From contig SHZL01000151.1 in NCBI GenBank assembly GCA_009692275.1, positions 1-6,848 of the forward strand: a DNA stretch of 6,848 bases. The letters are read 5' to 3'. Shown piece after piece: positions 1 to 5,609 of the stretch. The notes under the pieces were generated by a model. It had not been told where the DNA came from, ran no database searches, and saw only the letters and a list, made by a program, of their open reading frames with translations. This DNA is from Lysobacterales bacterium (lineage in GTDB: Bacteria; Pseudomonadota; Gammaproteobacteria; Xanthomonadales; SZUA-36). Positions within the stretch are counted from its first letter, which is position 1. Every line of letters starts with the position of its first letter. The position numbers were made by a program, and so were the translations under genes.

Positions 1-330
1 ACCGTACCGTTGCTCCAGTTCTTCGGCCACATAGGCCAGGTAGGCAGCATTGTTATGGGCCACTACAGAGCCATCGGACCCGACCACGCCGCTGCGTATC
101 TCGGTGTAGTAACCGCCGCCGGAAAACAGGTCAAGGACGCGCATTCCGGGCTTGATTTCAAAAAAGGCCAGCACCTCGTCCGGTTTGCGCCGGGGGTCTT
201 TTGCCCGGTCACTTTCCAGCCGGGCAGGCTGTGCCAGGGCTTCCGCGATGACGGCCTGCGTGGAGGGCCCGCCACCGTCCGGACAAGGCGATACCAGCAA
301 GAGGCTTAAAACGGCTTGCATGCAGGTCAT
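1..330 (-). CDS. SAM-dependent methyltransferase, N-terminal part (cut by window edge)
   Basis: This reading frame is open from an ATG at 330 to the left edge, giving 110 residues; the C-terminal part lies outside. Residues 59-77 contain a class I methyltransferase motif I (VLDLFSGGG at 65-73, followed by YYTE), the glycine-rich loop that binds S-adenosylmethionine. The preceding segment, with DRAKDPRRKP at 41-50 and VLAFFEIKPGM at 53-63, and the later VVAHNNAAYLA at 89-99 resemble, from memory, the predicted methyltransferases of the COG4798 type; the substrate is unknown to me. The first 16 residues contain a short hydrophobic run (AVLSLLLVS) ending in Cys16. It could be a weak signal or lipoprotein peptide, but it lacks basic residues near the start and Pro precedes the Cys, so export is uncertain. 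The start is supported by GGAGGA four bases upstream and by an in-frame TAA further upstream. It is transcribed divergently from the arg operon, and nothing suggests a role in arginine synthesis. Confidence 0.82.
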   Translation of the reverse strand, partial: MTCMQAVLSLLLVSPCPDGGGPSTQAVIAEALAQPARLESDRAKDPRRKPDEVLAFFEIKPGMRVLDLFSGGGYYTEIRSGVVGSDGSVVAHNNAAYLAYVAEELEQRYG

Positions 331-334
331 GATC

Positions 335-340
335 TCCTCC
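335..340 (-). promoter_or_regulatory. Shine-Dalgarno site of the methyltransferase gene
   Basis: On the - strand GGAGGA lies four bases before the ATG at 330. It is a near-perfect match to the anti-SD complement and fixes this start over the second ATG at codon 4. Confidence 0.75.
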
Positions 341-368
341 CGGTACCGGCTTATCGCCAAACGCGCGG

Positions 369-397
369 ATTATAGGCCAGGCAGGCGGTAAAAAAGT
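369..397 (-). promoter_or_regulatory. Candidate sigma-70 promoter for the methyltransferase gene
   Basis: On the - strand a perfect TATAAT (374 to 369) lies 39 bases upstream of the ATG, which would give a 5' leader of about 30 bases. The hexamer 17 bases further upstream (397 to 392, ACTTTT) is a poor -35 match, so the promoter would need an activator or be weak. The inverted repeat at 409-445 lies just upstream, where an activator could bind. The assignment rests on the -10 match and position only. Confidence 0.4.
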
Positions 398-408
398 CCC
401 TGAACCAG

Positions 409-445
409 GCTTTATCGGCAAAAAGATGCCGCAATGCGATAAAGC
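409..445. repeat. 9-bp inverted repeat with nested short stem
   Basis: GCTTTATCG (409-417) is the exact reverse complement of CGATAAAGC (437-445), with 19 bases between. A second short inverted pair, GGCA (417-420) and TGCC (427-430), lies inside. No T-run follows on either side in the way a terminator needs. The location just upstream of the putative methyltransferase promoter would suit a regulator site, but this is a guess from position. Confidence 0.4.
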
Positions 446-520
446 GCTGTGTTTCAGCACCGGCAATGCATGGTCTTGGGCAAAACGGTGGTGGCGATCG
501 GATCAAATTCCGCTGGCTGG

Positions 521-534
521 ATGACTCAAGTCAT
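521..534. repeat. Perfect 6-bp palindromic half-sites, operator-like
   Basis: ATGACT (521-526) and AGTCAT (529-534) are exact reverse complements separated by CA. A palindrome of this size in an intergenic region could be an operator for a dimeric regulator. There is no second copy in the window and I do not recognise a regulator consensus. Confidence 0.3.
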
Positions 535-780
535 GGCAGGGCAAGGAGGATACAGGGTCCTTGTGCGTCTTTCGGTACGTTGTCGTAGGATAGTTTCGTC
601 AACCTGGTTTTCGGACTGTCAATTTCCTGCCGTTGCCTCAGGGTAAATCAATTGCTGATTTCCCGCGACCCTGGTTCTGTGTTTGGCAGCGTGTTAGCCG
701 GAAGTTTCAGTAGATGGACTCATCACTGCGCAAGTTACGAGGGCACAAATGATTTATAAACGTCTGATACTTCTTAAGTC

Positions 781-809
781 TTGCAAAGCGGATCGGATTT
801 CCGTAGATT
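781..809 (+). promoter_or_regulatory. Candidate arg operon promoter (leaderless start possible)
   Basis: TTGCAA (781-786) and TAGATT (804-809) each match 4 of 6 positions of the sigma-70 -35 and -10 consensus and stand exactly 17 bases apart. The expected start point, about 7 bases after the -10, falls at 815-817, on or next to the ATG of the leader ORF. This would make the mRNA leaderless and would explain why no Shine-Dalgarno site precedes that ATG. The hexamers are mediocre. An alternative is the TATAAA at 755-760, which lacks a recognisable -35 but would give a leader of about 50 bases before the ATG. Confidence 0.3.
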
Positions 810-816
810 CAACGGC

Positions 817-894
817 ATGAATGAACCGAGCGGCCAATTGGCAGAAATATCCCTCCGTCTGCGCCGACCCAAATACACATTTGGGGCTGGGTAG
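817..894 (+). CDS. Putative arginine leader peptide (25 aa)
   Basis: The ORF begins at ATG 817 and ends at TAG 892-894. It encodes 25 residues, starting MNEPSGQLAE and ending RRPKYTFGAG. Residues 13-17 are Leu-Arg-Leu-Arg-Arg, encoded CTC CGT CTG CGC CGA (853-867), so three Arg codons fall within five just before a hairpin that starts at 868. The stop codon lies at the end of a sequence able to pair with the terminator's 5' arm. Such an ORF, placed between a possible promoter and a terminator ahead of an arg operon, fits a translated sensor of charged tRNA-Arg rather than a functional protein. No good ribosome site precedes the ATG; it may be translated as a leaderless message, or from an upstream in-frame TTG at 781 that would add further Arg codons (CGT AGA at 802-807). 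The overlapping ATG at 821 opens a different frame without an Arg cluster. Confidence 0.55.
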   Translation: MNEPSGQLAEISLRLRRPKYTFGAG

Positions 895-960
895 CCGTGT
901 AAGTTTCATTCAGGAAACAAGCGTGACCAAAAACCCAGCCGCCGGCTGGGTTTTTGGTTT
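868..960 (+). promoter_or_regulatory. Putative transcription attenuator of the arg operon
   Basis: Four segments can be seen. Segment 1 (868-874, CCCAAAT) pairs perfectly with 879-885 (ATTTGGG) over a 4-base loop. Segment 2 (885-892, GGCTGGGT) is exactly complementary to segment 3 (933-940, ACCCAGCC), giving an 8-bp antiterminator. Segment 3 is also the 5' arm of the terminator, with segment 4 (944-951, GGCTGGGT). A ribosome held at the Arg codons (856-867) would cover segment 1 but leave segment 2 free to pair with segment 3, allowing read-through when charged tRNA-Arg is scarce. A ribosome reaching the stop codon (892-894) would cover segment 2 and let the terminator form. Another small hairpin, GTTTC/GAAAC (903-907 with 914-918), lies between. 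The pairing is visible in the sequence; the mechanism is inferred from known trp, his and leu attenuators. Confidence 0.6.
927..957 (+). terminator. Intrinsic terminator in the arg leader
   Basis: A perfect 14-bp inverted repeat pairs 927-940 with 944-957 around a 3-base loop (GCC). The core is CCCAGCC-GCC-GGCTGGG followed by TTTTT, GG and TTT (951-960), a GC-rich stem with a U-rich tail. Because the 5' arm is preceded by AAAAA, the - strand also shows a GC stem followed by T5, so it may work in both directions. No + strand protein gene is recognisable upstream that would need it; the nearest left-hand gene runs the other way. It sits 34 bases before argF', which fits a leader terminator controlling the operon. 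Confidence 0.82.
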
Positions 961-990
961 CCGGGCAGCAGTAAATGACCGAGGACGTAC

Positions 991-2013
991 ATGGTGCATT
1001 TCTTAACTACGCAAGACTGGACGGCTGAACAACTAAGCAAGGTCCTCGACCTGGCAACTGCGCTGAAGCGCAACCCCATGCAATCGCATTTGTACGGTAA
1101 GTCCATTGCGTTGATGTTTCTCAATCCTTCCTTGCGAACCCGCACCTCTTTTGAACTGGGCATGCAGCAACTCGGCGGAATTGCGATCGTGTTGCAACCC
1201 GGCAAAGACGCCTGGGGCGTAGAGTTCAGGCCGGGTGTCGTCATGGACGGGGACGCAGAAGAACATATCGCCGAAGTCGCGGGTGTGCTGTCACGGTACT
1301 GTGACATGATCGCGCTGCGGGCCTTTCCCCTGTTCAAGGACTGGACGATTGACCGGGAGGATCCGGTCATCCGATCATTGGCGCGACACGCTTCCGTGCC
1401 TGTAATCAACATGGAAACCATAGTCCATCCATGCCAGGAATTGGCACTGATGCAAACACTGCATGAACACCTGGGTTCGGTGCGAAAGAAGAAATTCGTT
1501 CTCACCTGGACCTGGCATCCACGTCCGCTGAATACTGCGGTTGCCAATTCCGCCTTGTTGATTGCAACCCGCTTTGGCATGGATGTGACCTTGCTTTGTC
1601 CACAGCAGGAATACAGGCTGGATGAGCAGTTTGAAGGGGCAGCGGCTGAAAACTGCAGGCTCTCCGGGGGAACGTTTGGTGTGTCCCACGATATCGAATC
1701 AGCATATTCCGGCGCGGATGTTGTGTATGCCAAGAGTTGGGGTGCCCTGCCGTATTATGGGCGGCCACAGGAAGAGTGGGAATTACGCAAGAACTACCGC
1801 CATTTCATGGTTGACGAGCAAAAGATGAGCCTCACGAACAACGCACTTTTCAGTCATTGCCTGCCGTTGCGGCGAAATATCAAGGCTACCGATGGTGTCA
1901 TGGACGCAGACTATTGTGTGGCCATTGATGAAGCCGAAAATCGATTGCACGTACAAAAGGCCGTCATGCTGACCCTGATGGGGGCCAGCGGTGCCGTGGA
2001 GGGCCAACTATGA
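991..2013 (+). CDS. argF': N-acetylornithine carbamoyltransferase
   Basis: This cytosolic enzyme transfers the carbamoyl group of carbamoyl phosphate to N-acetyl-L-ornithine, giving N-acetyl-L-citrulline. The 340-residue protein shows the carbamoyl-phosphate loop SLRTRTSFE (47-55), PGKDAW (70-75), Arg110, HPCQE (146-150), TWTWHPRPLNTAVANSA (172-188), AKSWGALP (247-254), HCLP (289-292) and ENRLHVQKA at the C-terminal end. By alignment from memory with the Xanthomonas campestris enzyme, Glu90 corresponds to Glu92, the residue that separates acetylornithine from succinylornithine specificity, and Lys298 to Lys302, which is carboxylated there. An ordinary ornithine carbamoyltransferase would have a different substrate loop, so the acetyl-specific call is favoured. 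The ATG is preceded by GAGG at 981-984 with suitable spacing. It is the first structural gene after the leader terminator, and its end overlaps argG by ATGA. Confidence 0.95.
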   Translation: MVHFLTTQDWTAEQLSKVLDLATALKRNPMQSHLYGKSIALMFLNPSLRTRTSFELGMQQLGGIAIVLQPGKDAWGVEFRPGVVMDGDAEEHIAEVAGVLSRYCDMIALRAFPLFKDWTIDREDPVIRSLARHASVPVINMETIVHPCQELALMQTLHEHLGSVRKKKFVLTWTWHPRPLNTAVANSALLIATRFGMDVTLLCPQQEYRLDEQFEGAAAENCRLSGGTFGVSHDIESAYSGADVVYAKSWGALPYYGRPQEEWELRKNYRHFMVDEQKMSLTNNALFSHCLPLRRNIKATDGVMDADYCVAIDEAENRLHVQKAVMLTLMGASGAVEGQL

Positions 2014-3206
2014 AAGAGAAAATTGTATTGGCTTTTTCCGGTGGCCTGGACACCAGTTATTGCGTGCTGGATCTCGTGCAGAAGGGCTTTGAAGTACACA
2101 CGGCGTTCATTGATACCGGAGGCTTGACCGCTGCCGGCAAGGCAAGCATTGCGCAACGGGCGCGGTCGCTGGGGGCAACACAACATTATGAAATCAGCGC
2201 AGCGCAGGAAATCTGGCAGGAATTTGTCGTGCCTTTGGTGTGGAGCCATGCACGGATGCTCGGCCAGTATCCCTTGCTGTGTTCTGACCGTTACCTGATC
2301 GTGAAGCATTGCCTGGAACTGTGCGCCTCGCTCGGTACCAGGCACTTTGCCCACGGTTGTACCGGCATGGGCAATGACCAGATGCGCTTCGACCAGACCG
2401 TGCGCAGCCTCGGCGAGTATGAAATTCATGCACCGATCCGGGATCTGCAATCCCGCGTCAGCAAGGTGCGTGACTACGAACTGAACGTACTGGCCGAGGC
2501 GGGAATCCCCGTCGCAGCGTCCAGCAGCCGCTATTCCGTCAACGAGAACCTGTTGGGCGTCACCATTTCAGGCAGCGAAATTGATCAGTACGGGGCGCCA
2601 GCCGAAGATGCCTGGAGCATAACCAGGGCTCGAAGCAGTTGGCCCGCGGAACCGCTGGAACTGAAGATTGGATTTGAAAAAGGCATTGCGGTAAGCCTGG
2701 ACGGAACCGGCATGAGTGGTCCGGATTTACTGCAATCGCTCAATCAGCGCCTGGGTGAATATGGTGTTGGTCGCCACATTTACACCGGCGATGTGACCAT
2801 TGGCCTCAAAGGCCGGATTGCATTTGAGTGCCCCGGAATTGACAGCCTCCTGGCTGCACACCAGGCCCTGGAAGACGCTGTGAATACACGGTTTCAAACA
2901 CAGTTTCGAGCTGGCATTGCGACTCGCTGGGCTGAGTTGGTTTATGCGGGGTTTTTTTATGAACCGCATAAGTACGACCTCGAAGCCTACCTGCGCAATT
3001 CGCAGCACTATGTTTCTGGCACCGTCACGATCAGGACCGACGGCGGGTCACTGCTGGCGGTTGCGGTGGATACACCCTACCGGTTGCATAATCCCGCTGC
3101 CGTTTACGCCCAAAGCTGTGACTGGACGCCCGAGGAAGCAGTCGGCTTCATCAAGCTGCTGGGGCAAAGCACCACCCTGGCCGGCAGGGTACGAGGAAAG
3201 AAGTGA
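2010..3206 (+). CDS. argG: Argininosuccinate synthase
   Basis: This enzyme condenses citrulline and aspartate with ATP to form argininosuccinate, AMP and pyrophosphate. The 398-residue length is normal for the family. The N-type ATP pyrophosphatase loop SGGLDTS is at 10-16. The HGCTGMGNDQMRFD segment at 115-128 matches the family's conserved HGCTGKGNDQ-R region, with the Met variant I recall from Xanthomonas-type enzymes. YSVNENLLG (175-183) and YGVGRHIYTGDVTIGLKGR (251-269) continue the conserved core, and YAQSCDW (366-372) lies near the end. In this operon its citrulline comes from ArgE' rather than from an ornithine carbamoyltransferase. The ATG overlaps the argF' stop as ATGA and has GGAGGG at 1998-2003, so translation is likely coupled. 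It overlaps argE' by GTGA. Confidence 0.96.
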   Translation: MKEKIVLAFSGGLDTSYCVLDLVQKGFEVHTAFIDTGGLTAAGKASIAQRARSLGATQHYEISAAQEIWQEFVVPLVWSHARMLGQYPLLCSDRYLIVKHCLELCASLGTRHFAHGCTGMGNDQMRFDQTVRSLGEYEIHAPIRDLQSRVSKVRDYELNVLAEAGIPVAASSSRYSVNENLLGVTISGSEIDQYGAPAEDAWSITRARSSWPAEPLELKIGFEKGIAVSLDGTGMSGPDLLQSLNQRLGEYGVGRHIYTGDVTIGLKGRIAFECPGIDSLLAAHQALEDAVNTRFQTQFRAGIATRWAELVYAGFFYEPHKYDLEAYLRNSQHYVSGTVTIRTDGGSLLAVAVDTPYRLHNPAAVYAQSCDWTPEEAVGFIKLLGQSTTLAGRVRGKK

Positions 3207-4291
3207 AGGGCCAGCGGACGGTCATTGAACACCTCGCTCAGCTGGTGGCATGCGACACGCAAAACCCTCCCCGCCTGATCGCGGGCGATTCCGCCATTTT
3301 CCAGTACTGTAACGCCGCTGTCGGCGACCGCTTCCAGGTACGGATTTGGGATCACGGTGACGGACATGTCAGTTGGTTTGCGGTTCGGGGTAAGCCCGGT
3401 ATCCTGTTTAATGTCCACCTGGATACGGTGCCCTTTGGAAGTGGCTGGTCATCCAACCCGCTGGAACTGCGGATTGAAGATGGGCGGGCTTTTGGACGTG
3501 GCGTGTGCGACATAAAGGGCGCTGCAGCAGCGCTGCTGGCCCTGGCGGAGCAGGGTGCGAAAAACCTGGCCTTGCTGTTTACTACCGACGAGGAAGGTGC
3601 CGGAGGCTGTTGCGTTGAACGATTCCTGGGTACCGGCGAGGCGGGACGGTTCAGGCAGGTGGTGGTTGCAGAGCCAACATTGTGCACTGCTGTTACGGCA
3701 CATCGTGGCTTTCTGTCGGTCAAGACCCGGTTCCAGGGCGTGCCAGGGCACTCTTCTGAGGCCAGGGCCCTGCAGGACAACGCCAATCACCAGATGGCCG
3801 AATGGGCCAGCGCCGCCCTGGATGTCGCGCGAAACAGCACGACTTCCCGGCAAGATCCAGGCACGTGCATGAACATCGGCGTGATGAACGGCGGGACCAA
3901 GAGCAACGTGATCGCCGGTGAAGCCTTCGTTCACTGGAGCGCACGTTTGCAACCAGGGAGTTCAAACGAAGATTTTCTCAGTACCATCAAGTCATGCGCG
4001 CCCCAGGGTGCAAACGTGAGCTGGGAAGTGCCTTTTGCCGGCGAGCCTTTGCCCGCGGCAGGACGTGACTCAACCGCAGCGGAGCAGTTTTGCGCTCAGG
4101 CGGGGTTGCCCAGGGGGGATGCAGTTGATTTCTGGACGGAGGCTTCCCTGTTTTCTGCCACAGGCCTGCCCGCTCTCGTTCTGGGTCCCGGCAGCATCAA
4201 GCAGGCGCATGTGACCGATGAATGGCTTGCCTTGTCGCAGCTGGACCGGGCATATGATGTTTATCAAAATCTGGTGAATGCCGATGGCTGA
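3203..4291 (+). CDS. argE': N-acetylcitrulline deacetylase (M20 family)
   Basis: This M20-family metallohydrolase removes the acetyl group to release citrulline and acetate. The 362 residues carry the expected two-metal site: His72 and Asp74 in NVHLDTVP, Asp103 in GVCDIKG, the Glu130-Glu131 pair in TTDEEG, Glu157 in AEPT and His336 in QAHVTDE. VDFWTEASLFSATG upstream of the last histidine is strongly like the Xanthomonas enzyme I remember. Its relatives act on acetylornithine (ArgE) or succinyl-diaminopimelate (DapE); its place next to argF', whose product is acetylcitrulline, decides the substrate call. The start is a GTG that overlaps the argG stop as GTGA, with GAGGA at 3193-3197, so it is probably translated by coupling. 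The gene ends inside the start of argB. Confidence 0.93.
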   Translation: MKGQRTVIEHLAQLVACDTQNPPRLIAGDSAIFQYCNAAVGDRFQVRIWDHGDGHVSWFAVRGKPGILFNVHLDTVPFGSGWSSNPLELRIEDGRAFGRGVCDIKGAAAALLALAEQGAKNLALLFTTDEEGAGGCCVERFLGTGEAGRFRQVVVAEPTLCTAVTAHRGFLSVKTRFQGVPGHSSEARALQDNANHQMAEWASAALDVARNSTTSRQDPGTCMNIGVMNGGTKSNVIAGEAFVHWSARLQPGSSNEDFLSTIKSCAPQGANVSWEVPFAGEPLPAAGRDSTAAEQFCAQAGLPRGDAVDFWTEASLFSATGLPALVLGPGSIKQAHVTDEWLALSQLDRAYDVYQNLVNADG

Positions 4292-5609
4292 AATTCGCAG
4301 TGTGGTGCAACAGGTGCTTGGTCAGTTGGGGGCAAGTCGGGAAGCCAGGCACTACCTCGGGCAGTTCAGTGGGACTGACAGCATGCGCTTCGCCGTCGTC
4401 AAGGTGGGCGGGGGCGTCATCGAACAGCAACTCGAAGCACTGGCTTCTGCGCTCGCCTTCCTGCGCAATCTCGGCTTGATGCCCATTATTCTGCACGGTG
4501 CCGGGCCACAGCTTGATGCAGCGCTTGAAGAAGCATCAATTGTTACGGTCAAGCATGACGGCCTCCGGGTAACGACTCCCGAAGTGATGGAGGTTTTGCG
4601 CCCCGTCATTTACCGCGCAAACCGCGCCATCGTGAGCGCCCTGGAAGAACAGGGGGTACGCGCCCAGGGAATCCAGCATGGGGTGTTCGAGTGTGATTTC
4701 CTCGATAAAGATTTGCTGGGACTGGTGGGAGAGGTACGGCGCGTCGATCTTGAAGCTATTCGCGAAGCAGTCAATCGTAGCGTTTTACCCGTTGTAGCCT
4801 GCCTGGGCGAGAGTGCTACCGGCCAGGTAATGAACATCAATGCAGACATTGCAGCGCGTGAATTGATATGGGCGGTAAAACCCCACAAGATTATTTTCCT
4901 GACTACCACCGGTGGCCTGCTGGATGAGTCGGGACGGGTCATTTCAGCCATCAGCCTGCGCACGGATTTCGCCAACCTCAGCTCCCAGCCATGGGTGCAT
5001 TCCGGGATGCTGCTCAAGCTGCAGCAGATAGACCAGATTTTGGCAAAGTTGCCGGATTCGGCATCGGTATCTGTTACTTCGGTCGATAACCTGGCACGCG
5101 AACTTTTCACCCACCGCGGTGCAGGCACCCTGATCAGGAAAGGCGAAGCCATTATCGAACTGGGTAAATTTGATGACGAAACCCGCCAGCGCGCGGCAAC
5201 GCTATTGGAGCAAAGCTTCGGCCGCCAGTTGAAACCGGGATATTTCGATAGCCTGGAACTGGAGTGCGTGCTGTCCAGCGAGTCGTTTGGCGCCATGGCC
5301 ATTGTCCTGAAAGGCGTGGACGGCATACCCTACCTCGACAAATTTGCGGTCACCCCCGAAGCCCAGGGGGCTGGACTTGGTGCTGCAGTCTGGCAGGTGC
5401 TGGTCAACCGTTGCACCAGGCTGTACTGGCGGTCCCGCATCGATAACCCAATAACCCAATGGTATTACGAGCAGGCGGATGCAAGTTACACGCAGGACCG
5501 ATGGGTAGCCTTCACCAAGGGAGTCCACGACTTCGACCAGATCAGGCGCTGCAAGGACGATTGCCTTGGCCGCGAGGAGAGTTGGCAGGAGCAAAGGCAT
5601 GTCCGTTGA
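4278..5609 (+). CDS. argB: Bifunctional N-acetylglutamate synthase/kinase
   Basis: The protein of up to 443 residues joins two steps of the pathway. Residues about 38-290 form an amino-acid kinase domain that phosphorylates N-acetylglutamate: KVGGG (42-46), HGAGPQLD (73-80), NINADIAA (186-193), TTTGGLLD (209-216) and GAGTLIRKGE (281-290). Residues about 300-425 form a GNAT acetyltransferase domain like that of vertebrate N-acetylglutamate synthase: YLDKFAV (352-358), the acetyl-CoA loop PEAQGAGLG (360-368), and YWRSRIDNPITQWYYEQAD (383-401). This domain would acetylate glutamate, so no separate argA or argJ is needed. Fusions of this kind are known from Xanthomonas and Maricaulis. Arginine inhibits them in known cases. 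The start is ambiguous: ATG 4278 is the longest option, while ATG 4284 has GGTGA six bases upstream and may be the true one. Either overlaps the argE' stop. Confidence 0.93.
   Translation: MPMAEIRSVVQQVLGQLGASREARHYLGQFSGTDSMRFAVVKVGGGVIEQQLEALASALAFLRNLGLMPIILHGAGPQLDAALEEASIVTVKHDGLRVTTPEVMEVLRPVIYRANRAIVSALEEQGVRAQGIQHGVFECDFLDKDLLGLVGEVRRVDLEAIREAVNRSVLPVVACLGESATGQVMNINADIAARELIWAVKPHKIIFLTTTGGLLDESGRVISAISLRTDFANLSSQPWVHSGMLLKLQQIDQILAKLPDSASVSVTSVDNLARELFTHRGAGTLIRKGEAIIELGKFDDETRQRAATLLEQSFGRQLKPGYFDSLELECVLSSESFGAMAIVLKGVDGIPYLDKFAVTPEAQGAGLGAAVWQVLVNRCTRLYWRSRIDNPITQWYYEQADASYTQDRWVAFTKGVHDFDQIRRCKDDCLGREESWQEQRHVR
5587..5591 (+). promoter_or_regulatory. Shine-Dalgarno site deciding the argC start
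   Basis: AGGAG lies seven bases before ATG 5599. It supports that ATG over the in-frame TTG at 5566, which would add 11 residues (a basic stretch not expected before the nucleotide-binding fold). Confidence 0.7.

Larger units (their letters stand above)
331..816. other. Divergent intergenic region
   Basis: No convincing protein gene, tRNA or mobile element is seen here. Short open frames exist (for example 449-646 on +) but lack a start signal and look compositionally random. The region carries the methyltransferase promoter, two inverted repeats (409-445 and 521-534), a minor inverted repeat CAAGGA...TCCTTG (542-563) and an AAGGAGG at 543-549 with no good start codon after it. Towards the arg operon there is a TATAAA at 755-760 without a good -35 partner, and a better-spaced hexamer pair at 781-809. 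At nearly 490 bases it is long for a divergent promoter region, leaving room for regulator sites that I cannot identify. Confidence 0.5.

Noticed and set aside
391..409. - strand CCTG-GTT-CAGG followed by GACTTTTTT, terminator-like
   Set aside because: The stem is only 4 bp and it lies just upstream of the methyltransferase -10 box, with no - strand gene before it in the window.
543..565. AAGGAGG that might precede a small gene
   Set aside because: The only following starts are TTG 561 or GTG 563 with poor spacing; the TTG frame ends within about ten codons and has no recognisable content.
807..822. ATTCA-N6-TGAAT resembling facing halves of two ArgR boxes
   Set aside because: The outer halves that a pair of ARG boxes would need (about 798-802 and 827-831) do not match, so this is only a short everted repeat overlapping the leader start.
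821..1006. Open frame of 61 codons starting four bases after the leader ATG and running through the terminator into argF'
   Set aside because: It crosses the strong hairpin, has no ribosome site, no family resemblance, and overlaps the well-supported argF' start.
975..1028. 17-residue ORF beginning ATG 975 and overlapping the argF' start
   Set aside because: It lies after the terminator, has no Shine-Dalgarno site of its own and no Arg cluster; the GAGG at 981-984 serves argF'.
906..1733. Long - strand open frame (275 codons) opposite argF'
   Set aside because: It is a shadow frame of a strongly conserved gene; its translation is Ser/Cys/Arg-rich and low in recognisable motifs.
4610..5326. 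Long - strand open frame (238 codons) opposite argB
   Set aside because: It lies antisense to the conserved kinase and acetyltransferase coding sequence, is Ser/Arg-rich, and shows no domain.
5566..5598. Extended argC start at TTG 5566
   Set aside because: ATG 5599 has AGGAG at the right distance and starts directly before the nucleotide-binding motif; the extension is a basic stretch not expected in the family.
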